Shown here piece after piece: positions 22,535-30,291 of a stretch of DNA of 32,612 nt; within the stretch, counting starts at the first letter, position 1; every line of letters starts with the position of its first letter. Under the pieces are notes generated by a model. The model ran no database searches. It saw only the letters and a program-made list of their open reading frames with translations, and was not told the DNA's origin. A program made the position numbers and the translations under genes. Origin of the DNA: Chloroflexota bacterium (GTDB lineage: Bacteria > Chloroflexota > Anaerolineae > Anaerolineales > DRMV01); contig JAADFA010000059.1 in the NCBI GenBank assembly GCA_013153135.1, positions 1-32,612 on the forward strand. The letters run 5' to 3'.

Positions 22535-23302
22535 TTAACCGGCGGCCCATAGCAGGCGCACACCAGCGGCCACAATGATCAAGCCCAACAGCGCGCGCAA
22601 GCGTTGTGTGGGCCAGTGCACCACGAGGCGCGCACCAAGCCAGACACCAGGCAGCGCACCAAGCCATAGCGCGGGTAACACGTGCCACGCCACTTGATTA
22701 TGCAGCGTGTAGGGGATGGCCGCGGTCCCCGAGAGCAGCGCGCCGTGGAGCACATCCAGACCGACCAGGTGCGCCGGGGGCACATGATACCACAGCAGAA
22801 AGGCCGCGGAGATCAATACGCCGCCACCTACCGAAGTCGCGCCCACCACCAGGCCACCTACGAACCCAATAAGCCACGCTGCCCGAGCCGAGGGCCAACG
22901 TTCCCTCCCTTCCGCACGCGCGCGCATCCAACCCATGCTGCGGGCCAGGATGTAGAGCCCGACCAGGCTCAACGTCAGGCCCAAAAGTCGGGGAAAGATC
23001 ACCTCAACCCATTGCGGATCGGCCATGCGCAGCACCCACCAGGAGCTGAGCCACGCGCCCGGCAGGCTGCCAAGGCTGAGGTAGAAAATCGGTCGCAACC
23101 ACACGGTCTTTTGGCGGCGGTGCTGAATGCTGCCGACCAAACGGGTTACCGTTGTGAAAACCAGATCCGTACCGACCGCGGTCACGGGGGGCAGTCCAAG
23201 GACCCACAGCAAAAACGGGAGCGCGAGCGCGCCGCCGCCCATGCCGGTCAGGCCCAAAACAAACCCGATCCCCGCACCCGCGAACGTGGCGGTTATCCAC
23301 AT
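22535..23302 (-). CDS. TauE/SafE family sulfite exporter-like permease
   Basis: A 255-residue membrane protein with about seven to eight hydrophobic helices. The duplicated Gly-rich half-signatures GIGFVLGLTGMGGGALALPF and GLVVGATSVGGGVLISAAFL, one in each half, are the TauE/SafE (DUF81) fold, which exports sulfite, sulfoacetate and similar anions. AAGGAGG lies five bases before the ATG. Its immediate partner is ATP sulfurylase, which supports a sulfur-oxyanion substrate such as sulfite or sulfate; the direction and exact ion are inference. Confidence 0.88.
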   Translation of the reverse strand: MWITATFAGAGIGFVLGLTGMGGGALALPFLLWVLGLPPVTAVGTDLVFTTVTRLVGSIQHRRQKTVWLRPIFYLSLGSLPGAWLSSWWVLRMADPQWVEVIFPRLLGLTLSLVGLYILARSMGWMRARAEGRERWPSARAAWLIGFVGGLVVGATSVGGGVLISAAFLLWYHVPPAHLVGLDVLHGALLSGTAAIPYTLHNQVAWHVLPALWLGALPGVWLGARLVVHWPTQRLRALLGLIIVAAGVRLLWAAG

Positions 23303-23317
23303 GGCAGCCTCCTTGGG

Positions 23318-24949
23318 TTAAGGCTCCGTGGGTTCGAGGCAGGCGGCCCGAGGTCGCAGCAACATGCCGTCCGCGTACACGCGTGTGGGCACAAAGCAGC
23401 GCGTATAAGTCGCCAGACGGGACCGTTGGGTCGGATCAACCATGATCCAAGCGATCTGCCCTCGCACCCGGGCCACCTGCTGGGCCAACGCCCGGAGCCA
23501 AGCGTCGTCATCTCCCTGGGCCGCGGGTCCTATATCTTTCCAGCGGCCCGTAATGGGGTCGTATACCCAACGTCGGCCCTCCCGGGTGACATGCCCCATG
23601 GGCAGCTGAAAGGCCGGGTGGTCGGTATAATACAACGTTTCTGGTAGTTCGTTCGTCCATAAAGGAACATCGGGCGGTAAGCGTCGGATGCCGTGCCAGA
23701 CGGCCGCGGTTTGCCACGCACGGTTGCGCAGCGCACCACCGATGTGGTGCATTCGGTCGAGCAGGTAAAAGCCGTCATAGGTCCAGGTAATGCGCGCGAG
23801 GCGGTAGACAACCCAGATCAGCAGCAATATGGTAACCCAGTGTCGCGCGAGGGTGACCCACGAGGCCAAGGCCAAAACGATGACCAACACGACGAACACG
23901 GGTGCGAGCAAGCGCCAGTCCATGGGCGTGGACGCGTCGACCAGGGTAATGGCCCCTACGAGACCGAACAGGTACCAGCCGATGAACGCGAGCCAGCGCC
24001 CCAGATCCGGCCGGATCGCGGGCTCTCGGTGCCAAGCCCACAGCACCAATCCCGCGCTAACCAGCACCACCGTGGCCGCGAGCGCCCATGTTTGGCTCGG
24101 CGTGCGGGTGGCATACCACGGCCGCACCCAATCCGCGAGGGTTTCGGCCGCGACGCGCCATTTTTCAAACCCAGGTGGGTGCCAGGCCAAAGGGCGATTG
24201 ACCGCGTTGCCCGCGACCAGGCGATTGCGCAGCACCCACGCGGCTACGGGTAAGGTATAGCCCAGCAGCAATACGATGATGCTGCCCCGCAGGTGTCGTG
24301 TATGCCAGGCGCGACGTATAAGGGAGCTGACTACCCAAAAAAACAGCACCCCGCCGATCCAGCGGACCAGCGTTCCCGCGGCCGCGAGCCCGGCGAGCCA
24401 TGCTGCCCGGCCGCGGCTCGGGCGCTCGTGCCAGCGGGCCAGGGCCCATCCGGTCAGCAGGACTAGCAGGATAAACGGCGCTTCGGAAAATACCCAGGTG
24501 ACAATGCGTTGCCAAGGATACGCGAGGCCGAGATAAAAGGTTACCACCGCCGCGGGCGCGAGGTGCCGTGTGGTTCGAAAGACCAACAGCCCCGCCAGAC
24601 CGGGCACCGCGAGAGCTAAACACGCGTGCAGCCACCACGCGGCCGTGTCCACGTCCACTGCGGCAAGGCGCATCAGCCCCGCAATCAACGCGGGGTAGCC
24701 CGGCGGGAAGTGGGTCATGGGTTTCCAGCCGCCCAGAGGCGTGGGCCGACCGTAACCCCAACCGCGCGCGAGATTGCGCGCGAGTACAAGGTAGGTCAGC
24801 CCGTCCGAATTCGCGCCCAGGCCCCACGTTTGGGTCGCACGGTAGAAAATCCACCCAGCCACCAGCAGGCCGGGGAGCAAAGCCAACCCAAACCCTAACG
24901 GCGCGCGCCAAAAAGGGGCTTGTTGGAGACGTTCCCACAATCGTTGCAT
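23318..24949 (-). CDS. GT-C-like polytopic membrane protein (probable glycosyltransferase)
   Basis: A 543-residue integral membrane protein with about ten hydrophobic segments and a small soluble C-terminal domain. After the first transmembrane helix the loop reads GANSDGLTYLVLARNLARGW (Asp49), then HFPPGYPALIAGLMRL, a pattern of GT-C polyprenyl-phosphate-sugar glycosyltransferases of the ArnT/PMT_2 type. ATG 24949 was chosen with AAGGG six bases upstream; a TTG-initiated frame extends to 24982. It heads the operon with the TauE-like exporter (15-base gap) and sat. It is similar in design to the protein at 4337-6154 but not an obvious recent copy. Substrate unknown. Confidence 0.7.
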   Translation of the reverse strand: MQRLWERLQQAPFWRAPLGFGLALLPGLLVAGWIFYRATQTWGLGANSDGLTYLVLARNLARGWGYGRPTPLGGWKPMTHFPPGYPALIAGLMRLAAVDVDTAAWWLHACLALAVPGLAGLLVFRTTRHLAPAAVVTFYLGLAYPWQRIVTWVFSEAPFILLVLLTGWALARWHERPSRGRAAWLAGLAAAGTLVRWIGGVLFFWVVSSLIRRAWHTRHLRGSIIVLLLGYTLPVAAWVLRNRLVAGNAVNRPLAWHPPGFEKWRVAAETLADWVRPWYATRTPSQTWALAATVVLVSAGLVLWAWHREPAIRPDLGRWLAFIGWYLFGLVGAITLVDASTPMDWRLLAPVFVVLVIVLALASWVTLARHWVTILLLIWVVYRLARITWTYDGFYLLDRMHHIGGALRNRAWQTAAVWHGIRRLPPDVPLWTNELPETLYYTDHPAFQLPMGHVTREGRRWVYDPITGRWKDIGPAAQGDDDAWLRALAQQVARVRGQIAWIMVDPTQRSRLATYTRCFVPTRVYADGMLLRPRAACLEPTEP

Positions 24950-25011
24950 CGGCACCCTTGCGTGGGATGAAGTTGGCCGCAACCGGCGCGAGCCAGTTGC
25001 AGCACGCCTCC

Positions 25012-25017
25012 ATTATA
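25012..25017 (-). promoter_or_regulatory. -10 element of the GT-C/exporter/sat operon
   Basis: TATAAT on the minus strand lies 62 bases before ATG 24949. Its -35 zone coincides with the -10 of the divergent xdhC promoter, so the two would compete or be coregulated. Confidence 0.5.
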
Positions 25018-25031
25018 CGCGGCTCTCCTCT

Positions 25032-25040
25032 TGCTATAAT
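25032..25040 (+). promoter_or_regulatory. Extended -10 promoter for xdhC
   Basis: TGcTATAAT is a consensus extended -10, about 44 bases before the xdhC ATG. It lies 17 bases from a divergent TATAAT. Confidence 0.6.
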
Positions 25041-25084
25041 GAAGGCACCCGTTGACTGCAGCGCGTTCTGAACGAGGTCCGATG

Positions 25085-25921
25085 ATGGTCGACCCACAAG
25101 AAACCCGCGCCTGGTTGGAGGCAATGCAGCAGGCCCTGGCTGCTGGCGAACCGATCGCGTGGTGCGTGGTCGTTGAGGCCCAGGGCTCGACCCCGCGCCG
25201 CGCGGGGAGCAAAATGCTTGTGTTCGCGGATGGGCGCACGGTGGGCACCGTTGGGGGCGGCGAAACCGAGCACCGGGTAATCCAAGCGGCCCAACAGGCC
25301 ATGCAGGATGGTCGGCCCCGGGTCGAAACCTATCGTTTGGTTGACCCTGCGCGCGGAGACCCCGGAGTATGCGGAGGGCAAATGCGCGTGTATATCGAAC
25401 CCGTTCTGCCGCCGCCGCAAATCGTTGTGGTGGGCGCAGGACACGTAGGCCGCGCGGTGGCTGAGTTGGCCCACTGGCTCGGGTTTCGGGTCATTGTGGT
25501 GGATGACCGTGCGGGCTGGTGCGAACATCAACCCATCCCTGAGGCTGATGCGTGCGTGGAGGCCCCGCCTGAGGCCATCCCTGAACACGTGCACATTACT
25601 CCCCAGACCTTCATTGTCTTGGTAACTCGCGGTTCGCCAGTGGATGTGGCCGCGTTGCCCGCGTTGCTGCAGACGCCCGCTCGTTATATTGGTGTCATTG
25701 GCTCCCGACGGCGCTGGCTCACTACCGCGCGTGCATTACGCGAGCGCGGGGTGCCAGAGGACGCGCTGCACCGGGTTCGCACGCCCATCGGGTTGGATAT
25801 CGGCGGCGAGACGCCCCGAGAGATCGCATTGAGCATTATGGCCGAGATCGTGGCCGAGTTGCACGGCCGTGGCAAGCAAGGCGCGGCAACCCAGCCTGAA
25901 CGCAACGAGGGAGCACAGTGA
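25085..25921 (+). CDS. XdhC/CoxI family molybdenum-enzyme maturation protein
   Basis: XdhC-type proteins bind the molybdenum cofactor, assist its sulfuration and insert it into xanthine dehydrogenase-family hydroxylases. The 278-residue product has the N-terminal XdhC_CoxI part (WCVVVEAQGSTPRRAGSKM and GTVGGGETEHRVI), the conserved Cys of GVCGGQM (Cys96), then a Rossmann domain with VVVGAGHVG (117 onward), IGVIGSRRR and the ending PIGLDIGGETPREIALSIM. ATG 25082 and 25085 are both possible; 25085 gives seven bases from GAGG. It overlaps the next gene by one base. No hydroxylase subunits are in the window. Confidence 0.9.
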   Translation: MVDPQETRAWLEAMQQALAAGEPIAWCVVVEAQGSTPRRAGSKMLVFADGRTVGTVGGGETEHRVIQAAQQAMQDGRPRVETYRLVDPARGDPGVCGGQMRVYIEPVLPPPQIVVVGAGHVGRAVAELAHWLGFRVIVVDDRAGWCEHQPIPEADACVEAPPEAIPEHVHITPQTFIVLVTRGSPVDVAALPALLQTPARYIGVIGSRRRWLTTARALRERGVPEDALHRVRTPIGLDIGGETPREIALSIMAEIVAELHGRGKQGAATQPERNEGAQ

Positions 25922-26535
25922 TGCCATCCCCGCAAACCTTGCACGCGTTTTTGCGTTCCCGGCGTTCGGTGCGGCGGTTCATGGCCCGGGCGGTGCCGCG
26001 CGACGTAATCGCTCGGGTGCTCGATACAGCCCGTTGGGCTCCGTCGGCGCATAACCGGCAGCCATGGCGTTTTGTGGTCCTATCGCGTGACGGGGCCGCG
26101 CGGCGCGCATTGGCTGAGGCAATGACCACGGCCTTTCGCCGTGACCTTGAGGCCGATGGCCTGCCCCAAAACGAGATCGAGGCTCGCGTGGCGCGTGCAC
26201 GCCAGCGCTTGCTCGAGGCACCGGTGGCCATTGTATTGGCCGCGGATCGAGCGACCATGGACGCGTACCCTGATCCCCGGCGTCAACGCGCGGAGCACAT
26301 CATGATGGTGCAAAGCGCCGCGCTGGCTGGATTGCAATTGCTCCTGGCCGCCCACGCGGAAGGCTTGGCTGGCGTGTGGACGTGCGGCCCCCTCTTCGTG
26401 CCCGAGTTGGTGCGGCAGGTGCTGGCCTTGCCCGCGACGTGGGAGCCGCAAGCGCTCTTCTTTTTAGGCTATCCCGCGCGCATTCCTGAGCCGCCGCCGC
26501 GCCATGACTTGGATGAGATTGTGTGGTGGCGCTAA
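25921..26535 (+). CDS. Nitroreductase family FMN protein, dehydro-F420 reductase-like
   Basis: A 204-residue FMN-dependent nitroreductase-fold protein. The pattern SRRSVRRFMARAVPRDVI, then APSAHNRQPWRFVVLS, LAEAMTTAFRRDLEADG, and YPDPRRQRAEHIMMVQSAAL closely recalls, from memory, the C-terminal domain of FbiB, which reduces dehydro-F420-0 during coenzyme F420 synthesis. The end GVWTCGPLFVPELVRQVL and GYPARIPEPP fit too. ATG 25921 shares its A with the xdhC TGA, and GAGGGAG lies seven bases upstream, so the pair is cotranscribed. If F420 biosynthesis is absent from the genome it would be a generic nitroreductase. Confidence 0.85.
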   Translation: MPSPQTLHAFLRSRRSVRRFMARAVPRDVIARVLDTARWAPSAHNRQPWRFVVLSRDGAARRALAEAMTTAFRRDLEADGLPQNEIEARVARARQRLLEAPVAIVLAADRATMDAYPDPRRQRAEHIMMVQSAALAGLQLLLAAHAEGLAGVWTCGPLFVPELVRQVLALPATWEPQALFFLGYPARIPEPPPRHDLDEIVWWR

Positions 26536-26557
26536 GCCGCGCTCCCAACCCGTGGGG

Positions 26558-26563
26558 TATACT
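26558..26563 (+). promoter_or_regulatory. Putative -10 element for thymidine kinase
   Basis: TATACT lies 55 bases before ATG 26619 and after the nitroreductase stop. There is no clear -35 or TG extension. Confidence 0.4.
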
Positions 26564-26618
26564 TGGAACGTCGCCCGATACGCCTTCTAACTGGTAGCCC
26601 TGATTGAGGAGGGGAACC

Positions 26619-27236
26619 ATGACTGGTTGTTTGCCCGGGGGCCGGATTGAGGTCATCGTTGGCCCTATGTTCAGCGGAAAGACGGAAGAGCTCATCCGCC
26701 GTTTGCGCCGCGCGGTCATCGCCAAGCAAAAGGTGCAAGTCTTCAAGCCGCGCATCGACACCCGCTATCACCCTACTAAGCTCACATCGCACAATGGCGA
26801 TCAATTCCAGGCGCTGCCTGTGGCGGACACCGCGGAGATGCGCCAACACATTGAGTCGGATACGCGTATCGTCGCGGTGGACGAAGCCCAGTTCTTTGAC
26901 GAAGAGATTGTGCAATTGGCGCGTCAGCTCGCATGCCAGGGCAAGCGGGTTATCCTGGCAGGATTGGATATGGACTTTCGTGGCGAGCCGTTCCATCCCA
27001 TGCCTGCACTTATGGCTATCGCGGACCAGGTGGATAAGCTCCAAGCGATTTGCATGGTATGCCGCCAAGAGGCCACGCATACGCAGCGCCTTATTGAAGG
27101 CAAGCCCGCGAGTTACCACGACCCAGTCGTGCTGGTCGGCGCGCAGGAGATGTATGAGCCTCGTTGCCGCGCCCATCACATTGTGCCCGACCATCCCGCA
27201 TTCCGCACGGAGGCGGCATCTGAGGTTGAGGGCTAA
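26619..27236 (+). CDS. tdk: Thymidine kinase (type II)
   Basis: Phosphorylates thymidine with ATP in salvage. The 205-residue product has the P-loop [11 protein letters not shown], the lasso/active-site block [17 protein letters not shown] (catalytic Glu), [11 protein letters not shown], and a zinc site from [14 protein letters not shown] plus CRAHH, the last position His instead of the common Cys. ATG 26619 follows AGGAGGGG; the frame from TTG 26604 would include that site. It begins a run of salvage and tRNA genes on the plus strand. Confidence 0.95.
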   Translation: MTGCLPGGRIEVIVGPMFSGKTEELIRRLRRAVIAKQKVQVFKPRIDTRYHPTKLTSHNGDQFQALPVADTAEMRQHIESDTRIVAVDEAQFFDEEIVQLARQLACQGKRVILAGLDMDFRGEPFHPMPALMAIADQVDKLQAICMVCRQEATHTQRLIEGKPASYHDPVVLVGAQEMYEPRCRAHHIVPDHPAFRTEAASEVEG

Positions 27237-27317
27237 TCTTGCGGCCCGGTTCGCATTCCCCGACCCACGAGCCCTGTCGCGGCCAGGCCTGGGTCGTGTA
27301 GCGAAAAAGGAGGCGGC

Positions 27318-27926
27318 ATGGCGATCCAAGACTATCGCGAGTACCTGCAGGAGATCCTCATCCCTGAAGACCGCTTGCAAAAACGTATCGCGGAGCTCGC
27401 GGAAGAAATCAGCCGCGATTATGAAGGTAAGGATTTGGTCTTGGTTTGCATCCTGCGCGGCGGGGTTATGTTCTTGACGGATTTGATGCGCCACCTTACT
27501 GTGCCGCACGAGATCGAATTTATGGCGGTTGAGTCCTACGGCAAAGGCGCGCGCGAACCGGGCGAATTGCACATTACCATGGATTTGCGCACGGCCATCA
27601 CCGGCCGCGATGTCTTGTTGGTAGAAGATATCATCGACAGCGGCCATACGGTCGCTCAGGTGCTCCAGCTGCTCAAGATGCGCCAACCGCGCTCGCTCAA
27701 GGTGTGCGCGTTGTTGGATAAACGCGCGCGGCGTCAGGTGGATGTGCCCATTGATTATGTTGGCTTTGAGATCCCTAATTATTTTGTGTTTGGGTACGGC
27801 TTGGACATGGATGGATATTGGCGCAATTTGCCCTTTATTGCCATCCCAGATTTGAAGCGTTACCGAGGGCATGTGCCTGACGACGCGACCGATGAACCTG
27901 AACCATCGGGGGAGGAGGATGCGTAA
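27318..27926 (+). CDS. hpt: Hypoxanthine phosphoribosyltransferase
   Basis: Converts hypoxanthine or guanine and PRPP to IMP or GMP. The 202-residue product carries ILRGGVMFLTDLMRH, the metal/PRPP loop VEDIIDSGHTV (residues 102-112), DYVGFEIPNYFVFGYGLDMD and RNLPFIA, all diagnostic for bacterial Hpt. The tail DDATDEPEPSGEEDA is an acidic extension beyond the usual 180 or so residues. AAGGAGG lies upstream of the ATG. Its last codons overlap the start of the next gene by eight bases, implying translational coupling. A possible leader hairpin CGACCCA / TGGGTCG (27261-27296) precedes it. Confidence 0.95.
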   Translation: MAIQDYREYLQEILIPEDRLQKRIAELAEEISRDYEGKDLVLVCILRGGVMFLTDLMRHLTVPHEIEFMAVESYGKGAREPGELHITMDLRTAITGRDVLLVEDIIDSGHTVAQVLQLLKMRQPRSLKVCALLDKRARRQVDVPIDYVGFEIPNYFVFGYGLDMDGYWRNLPFIAIPDLKRYRGHVPDDATDEPEPSGEEDA

Positions 27927-29457
27927 TCCTCACTTGCGCCCGTTGCCCGAGTTGGCTCTGCAGGTGCGTAGCCTCGGAGGGGCCGACGCGGCGTTGTACC
28001 TGGTCGGTGGCGCGGTGCGGGATTGGCTCTTGGAGCGACCCATCGGTGATCTTGATTTTGTCTTGCCGCAGGGCGCCATTGCTTTTGCCCGCCGCGTGGC
28101 CGATGCCCTCAACGCCGCGTTTTTTGTGCTCGACGCCGAGCGCGATGTGGCGCGCGTGATCGTGCATAAGGGTCCCGAGCGCACGCCCTTGTTCCTGGAT
28201 TTCGCCGCGTTCCGCGGCGCGAACTTGGAGGAAGATTTGCGCGCGCGCGATTTCACCATCAACGCCATGGCCATCGACCCCTTCCAGCCCGAACGTTTGC
28301 ATGACCCAACCCACGGTTTGCAAGACCTTAAGGACAAAATCGTGCGCGTGTGCTACCCTGATGCATTTCGCGATGACCCTATCCGCGTCTTGCGGGCCGT
28401 TCGCTTGGCGGTGCAGCTGGAATTCAAAATGGATCCTGAAACTCAACGTCGACTGCGCGACGACGCGACGCTGCTTGCCCGCAGTACGCCTGAGCGCCAA
28501 CGGGATGAACTTATCCGTATGTTGGCCCATCCCAAAGCCGATAGCGCGTTGCGCGTGGCCGCGGCCTTGGATGCCTTGCCAGTTATATGGCCCGAAATCA
28601 GACTGCTGAAAGATGTGGCCCTCTTCCCCGATCGACCCATGCCAGGATGGGATTACGCGTTGGCCACGGTGCACTATGTGCATCGCCTGATGCAAACTCT
28701 CAGCCGTGAGCACAATCCGGAAGCTAGCGCGAATTTCGCGTTGGGTATGGTCTCGTGGTTGTTGGGGCGTTACCGACGTCAATTGGCTGAGCACTGGACG
28801 ACGCGGTTGCATCCGTATCGTGATGTGCGACCGCTGGTCGTATGGGCCGCGGTATACCACGCGTGGGGCATGACTCAGGTGCGTCCGGTCGCGACGGCGC
28901 ACGGGTGGCAGTATCCAGGTTATGCTGAACACAGTGCGCGCGCGGCCGAGGCACGCGGCCAAGCGCTGCGTTTGAGTCGGGCCGAGGTGCGCCGTTTGGT
29001 CCGCGTGGTTCGTTATCATATTGAACCCCTGCACTTCGCGGAGGATGAGACCGCGCTGGACGATCGAGCCATCCATCGCTTTTTCCGCGCAGCAGGTGAG
29101 GCAGGCATTGATGCAGTATTCATTGCGTTGGCGAGCGTCTTAGCCCGTTACGGGCTCACACCGCCCCATGACCTGTGGGAACGTCACGTGCGGGTGGCTC
29201 GGCGTTTGCTCGAAGCCTGGTGGGAGCGCTACGATCAAGTGATCGAGCCACCAACTTTGTTGCGTGGGGATGAGGTGCAGCAGATTTTGGGCATCCCCGC
29301 GGGGCCAATGGTGGGCTTGGCCTTGCGCGCGCTGCAAGAGGCCCAAGCCGCGGGTGAGATCCACAGCCCTGAGGACGCGACGCAATGGTTGAAGGCTTGG
29401 TATCAAGGCTACCGCTCACGTGATGAGCGAGGTCACACCGCACCTTTGGCCCGTTAG
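27919..29457 (+). CDS. CCA/poly(A) polymerase-family nucleotidyltransferase, loop-less (CC-adding-like), with degenerate HD region
   Basis: A 512-residue class II nucleotidyltransferase. Motif A is YLVGGAVRDWLLERPIGDLD (Asp44, Asp46), motif B ARDFTINAMAIDPF (109 onward), then HDPTHGLQDLKDKIVR and FRDDPIRVLRAVRLAV. From FLDFAAFR (about 92-99) to ARDF there are only about nine residues, so the flexible loop seen in the paralogue at 17975-19342 is missing; in known bacteria with split enzymes, loop deletion marks the CC-adding one. A C-terminal helical region resembles an HD domain with AAVYHAWGM where HD would be, GYAEHS and VRYHIEPLHF, so metal phosphohydrolase activity is doubtful. The ATG overlaps the hpt stop, with GGGGGAGG before it. 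E. coli-type poly(A) polymerase is an alternative. Confidence 0.85.
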   Translation: MRNPHLRPLPELALQVRSLGGADAALYLVGGAVRDWLLERPIGDLDFVLPQGAIAFARRVADALNAAFFVLDAERDVARVIVHKGPERTPLFLDFAAFRGANLEEDLRARDFTINAMAIDPFQPERLHDPTHGLQDLKDKIVRVCYPDAFRDDPIRVLRAVRLAVQLEFKMDPETQRRLRDDATLLARSTPERQRDELIRMLAHPKADSALRVAAALDALPVIWPEIRLLKDVALFPDRPMPGWDYALATVHYVHRLMQTLSREHNPEASANFALGMVSWLLGRYRRQLAEHWTTRLHPYRDVRPLVVWAAVYHAWGMTQVRPVATAHGWQYPGYAEHSARAAEARGQALRLSRAEVRRLVRVVRYHIEPLHFAEDETALDDRAIHRFFRAAGEAGIDAVFIALASVLARYGLTPPHDLWERHVRVARRLLEAWWERYDQVIEPPTLLRGDEVQQILGIPAGPMVGLALRALQEAQAAGEIHSPEDATQWLKAWYQGYRSRDERGHTAPLAR

Positions 29458-29468
29458 GAGGGGAGCGG

Positions 29469-30248
29469 ATGCACGTACAGCATTTTCACCCGCGCGGCCG
29501 TCGCGGGACGGTACTTTTTCTGCACGGCCTTGGTTCGGCTGGGGAAGCGTGGGCAGGTCAAGCACCGGTGCTGCGCGCGTTGGATTTGCAAGGTCTGGCC
29601 CCCGATTTGCCAGGGTTCGGACGTTCACCTTGGCCCGGAGGCCCCATTACGTTGTCCCGCTTTGCAGCCTTCGCGCGTGAAGTGCTCGACCAGCATGGCG
29701 TCGAACGGGCTCACGTGGTCGGTATTTCCTTCGGCGGGGTGGTGGCCCAGCTTCTCGCCCTGCACGCGCCTGAACGGGTCGCGACGCTGACCCTGGTCAA
29801 CACCTTCGCACGACTGCGGCCTCGAGGATGGCGCGACTGGGGTTACTTCCTGGCCCGGGCCGCGTTGGCCTTCCTTCTTTCGCCTCGCTGGCAGGCCCCC
29901 TTGGTCGCTCGGCGCATCTTCCCCAAACCCGAACATGCGGCTTTTCGGGAGATTCTGGCCCAGCACATTCGTATGGCTGACCCGCGGGTGTACCGTGGGG
30001 TAATGTGGGCTTTGCTCCGGGTGGATTTGACCCCTCGACTGCCCGAAATTCAAGCGCCCACCCTGGTGATTTCTGGCCTGGAGGATACGACCGTCTCGCT
30101 GGAGGATCAGGCTGTCTTGGCGCAACGTATTCCCCATGCGCAGTGGGTCAAGCTGCCAGGCGGCCATGGCCTCATCGCAGACCAAGCCGACGCGTTCAAC
30201 CAGGCCTGGATGGCTTTCCTCCAGAAGCATATACCCGCCTCAGACTGA
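29469..30248 (+). CDS. Alpha/beta hydrolase
   Basis: A 259-residue alpha/beta-hydrolase-fold enzyme with a complete triad: nucleophile Ser87 in VVGISFGGVV, Asp206 in SGLEDTTVS and His233 in LPGGHGLIAD, plus the oxyanion HG of FLHGLGSAGEAW. AGGAGGGG lies before ATG 29469. It starts 11 bases after the nucleotidyltransferase stop, so it is likely in the same transcript. The substrate (ester, lactone or C-C hydrolase type) cannot be told from sequence. Confidence 0.88.
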   Translation: MHVQHFHPRGRRGTVLFLHGLGSAGEAWAGQAPVLRALDLQGLAPDLPGFGRSPWPGGPITLSRFAAFAREVLDQHGVERAHVVGISFGGVVAQLLALHAPERVATLTLVNTFARLRPRGWRDWGYFLARAALAFLLSPRWQAPLVARRIFPKPEHAAFREILAQHIRMADPRVYRGVMWALLRVDLTPRLPEIQAPTLVISGLEDTTVSLEDQAVLAQRIPHAQWVKLPGGHGLIADQADAFNQAWMAFLQKHIPASD

Positions 30249-30291
30249 CCGCTACGCGCCCAGCTTATCCATGCCTTACGTAGAGGAAGGC

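Noticed and set aside
24165-25124. Open frame of 319 codons on the minus strand overlapping the GT-C-like gene
   Set aside because: Same strand but another frame; the GT-C frame has membrane helices and the acidic motif, while this one is Arg/Pro-rich and runs through both promoters.
27241-27317. Hairpin leader before hpt as a purine riboswitch
   Set aside because: The stem CGACCCA/TGGGTCG is present, but none of the conserved purine-riboswitch loop sequences is seen.
26532-27872. Long open frame of 446 codons on the minus strand
   Set aside because: It lies antisense to tdk and hpt, both unmistakable, and has no family motif; long antisense frames are expected in GC-rich coding DNA.
27835-29076. 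Open frame of 413 codons on the minus strand
   Set aside because: Antisense shadow of the second nucleotidyltransferase; composition is Arg/His/Gln-rich with no domain or ribosome binding site.
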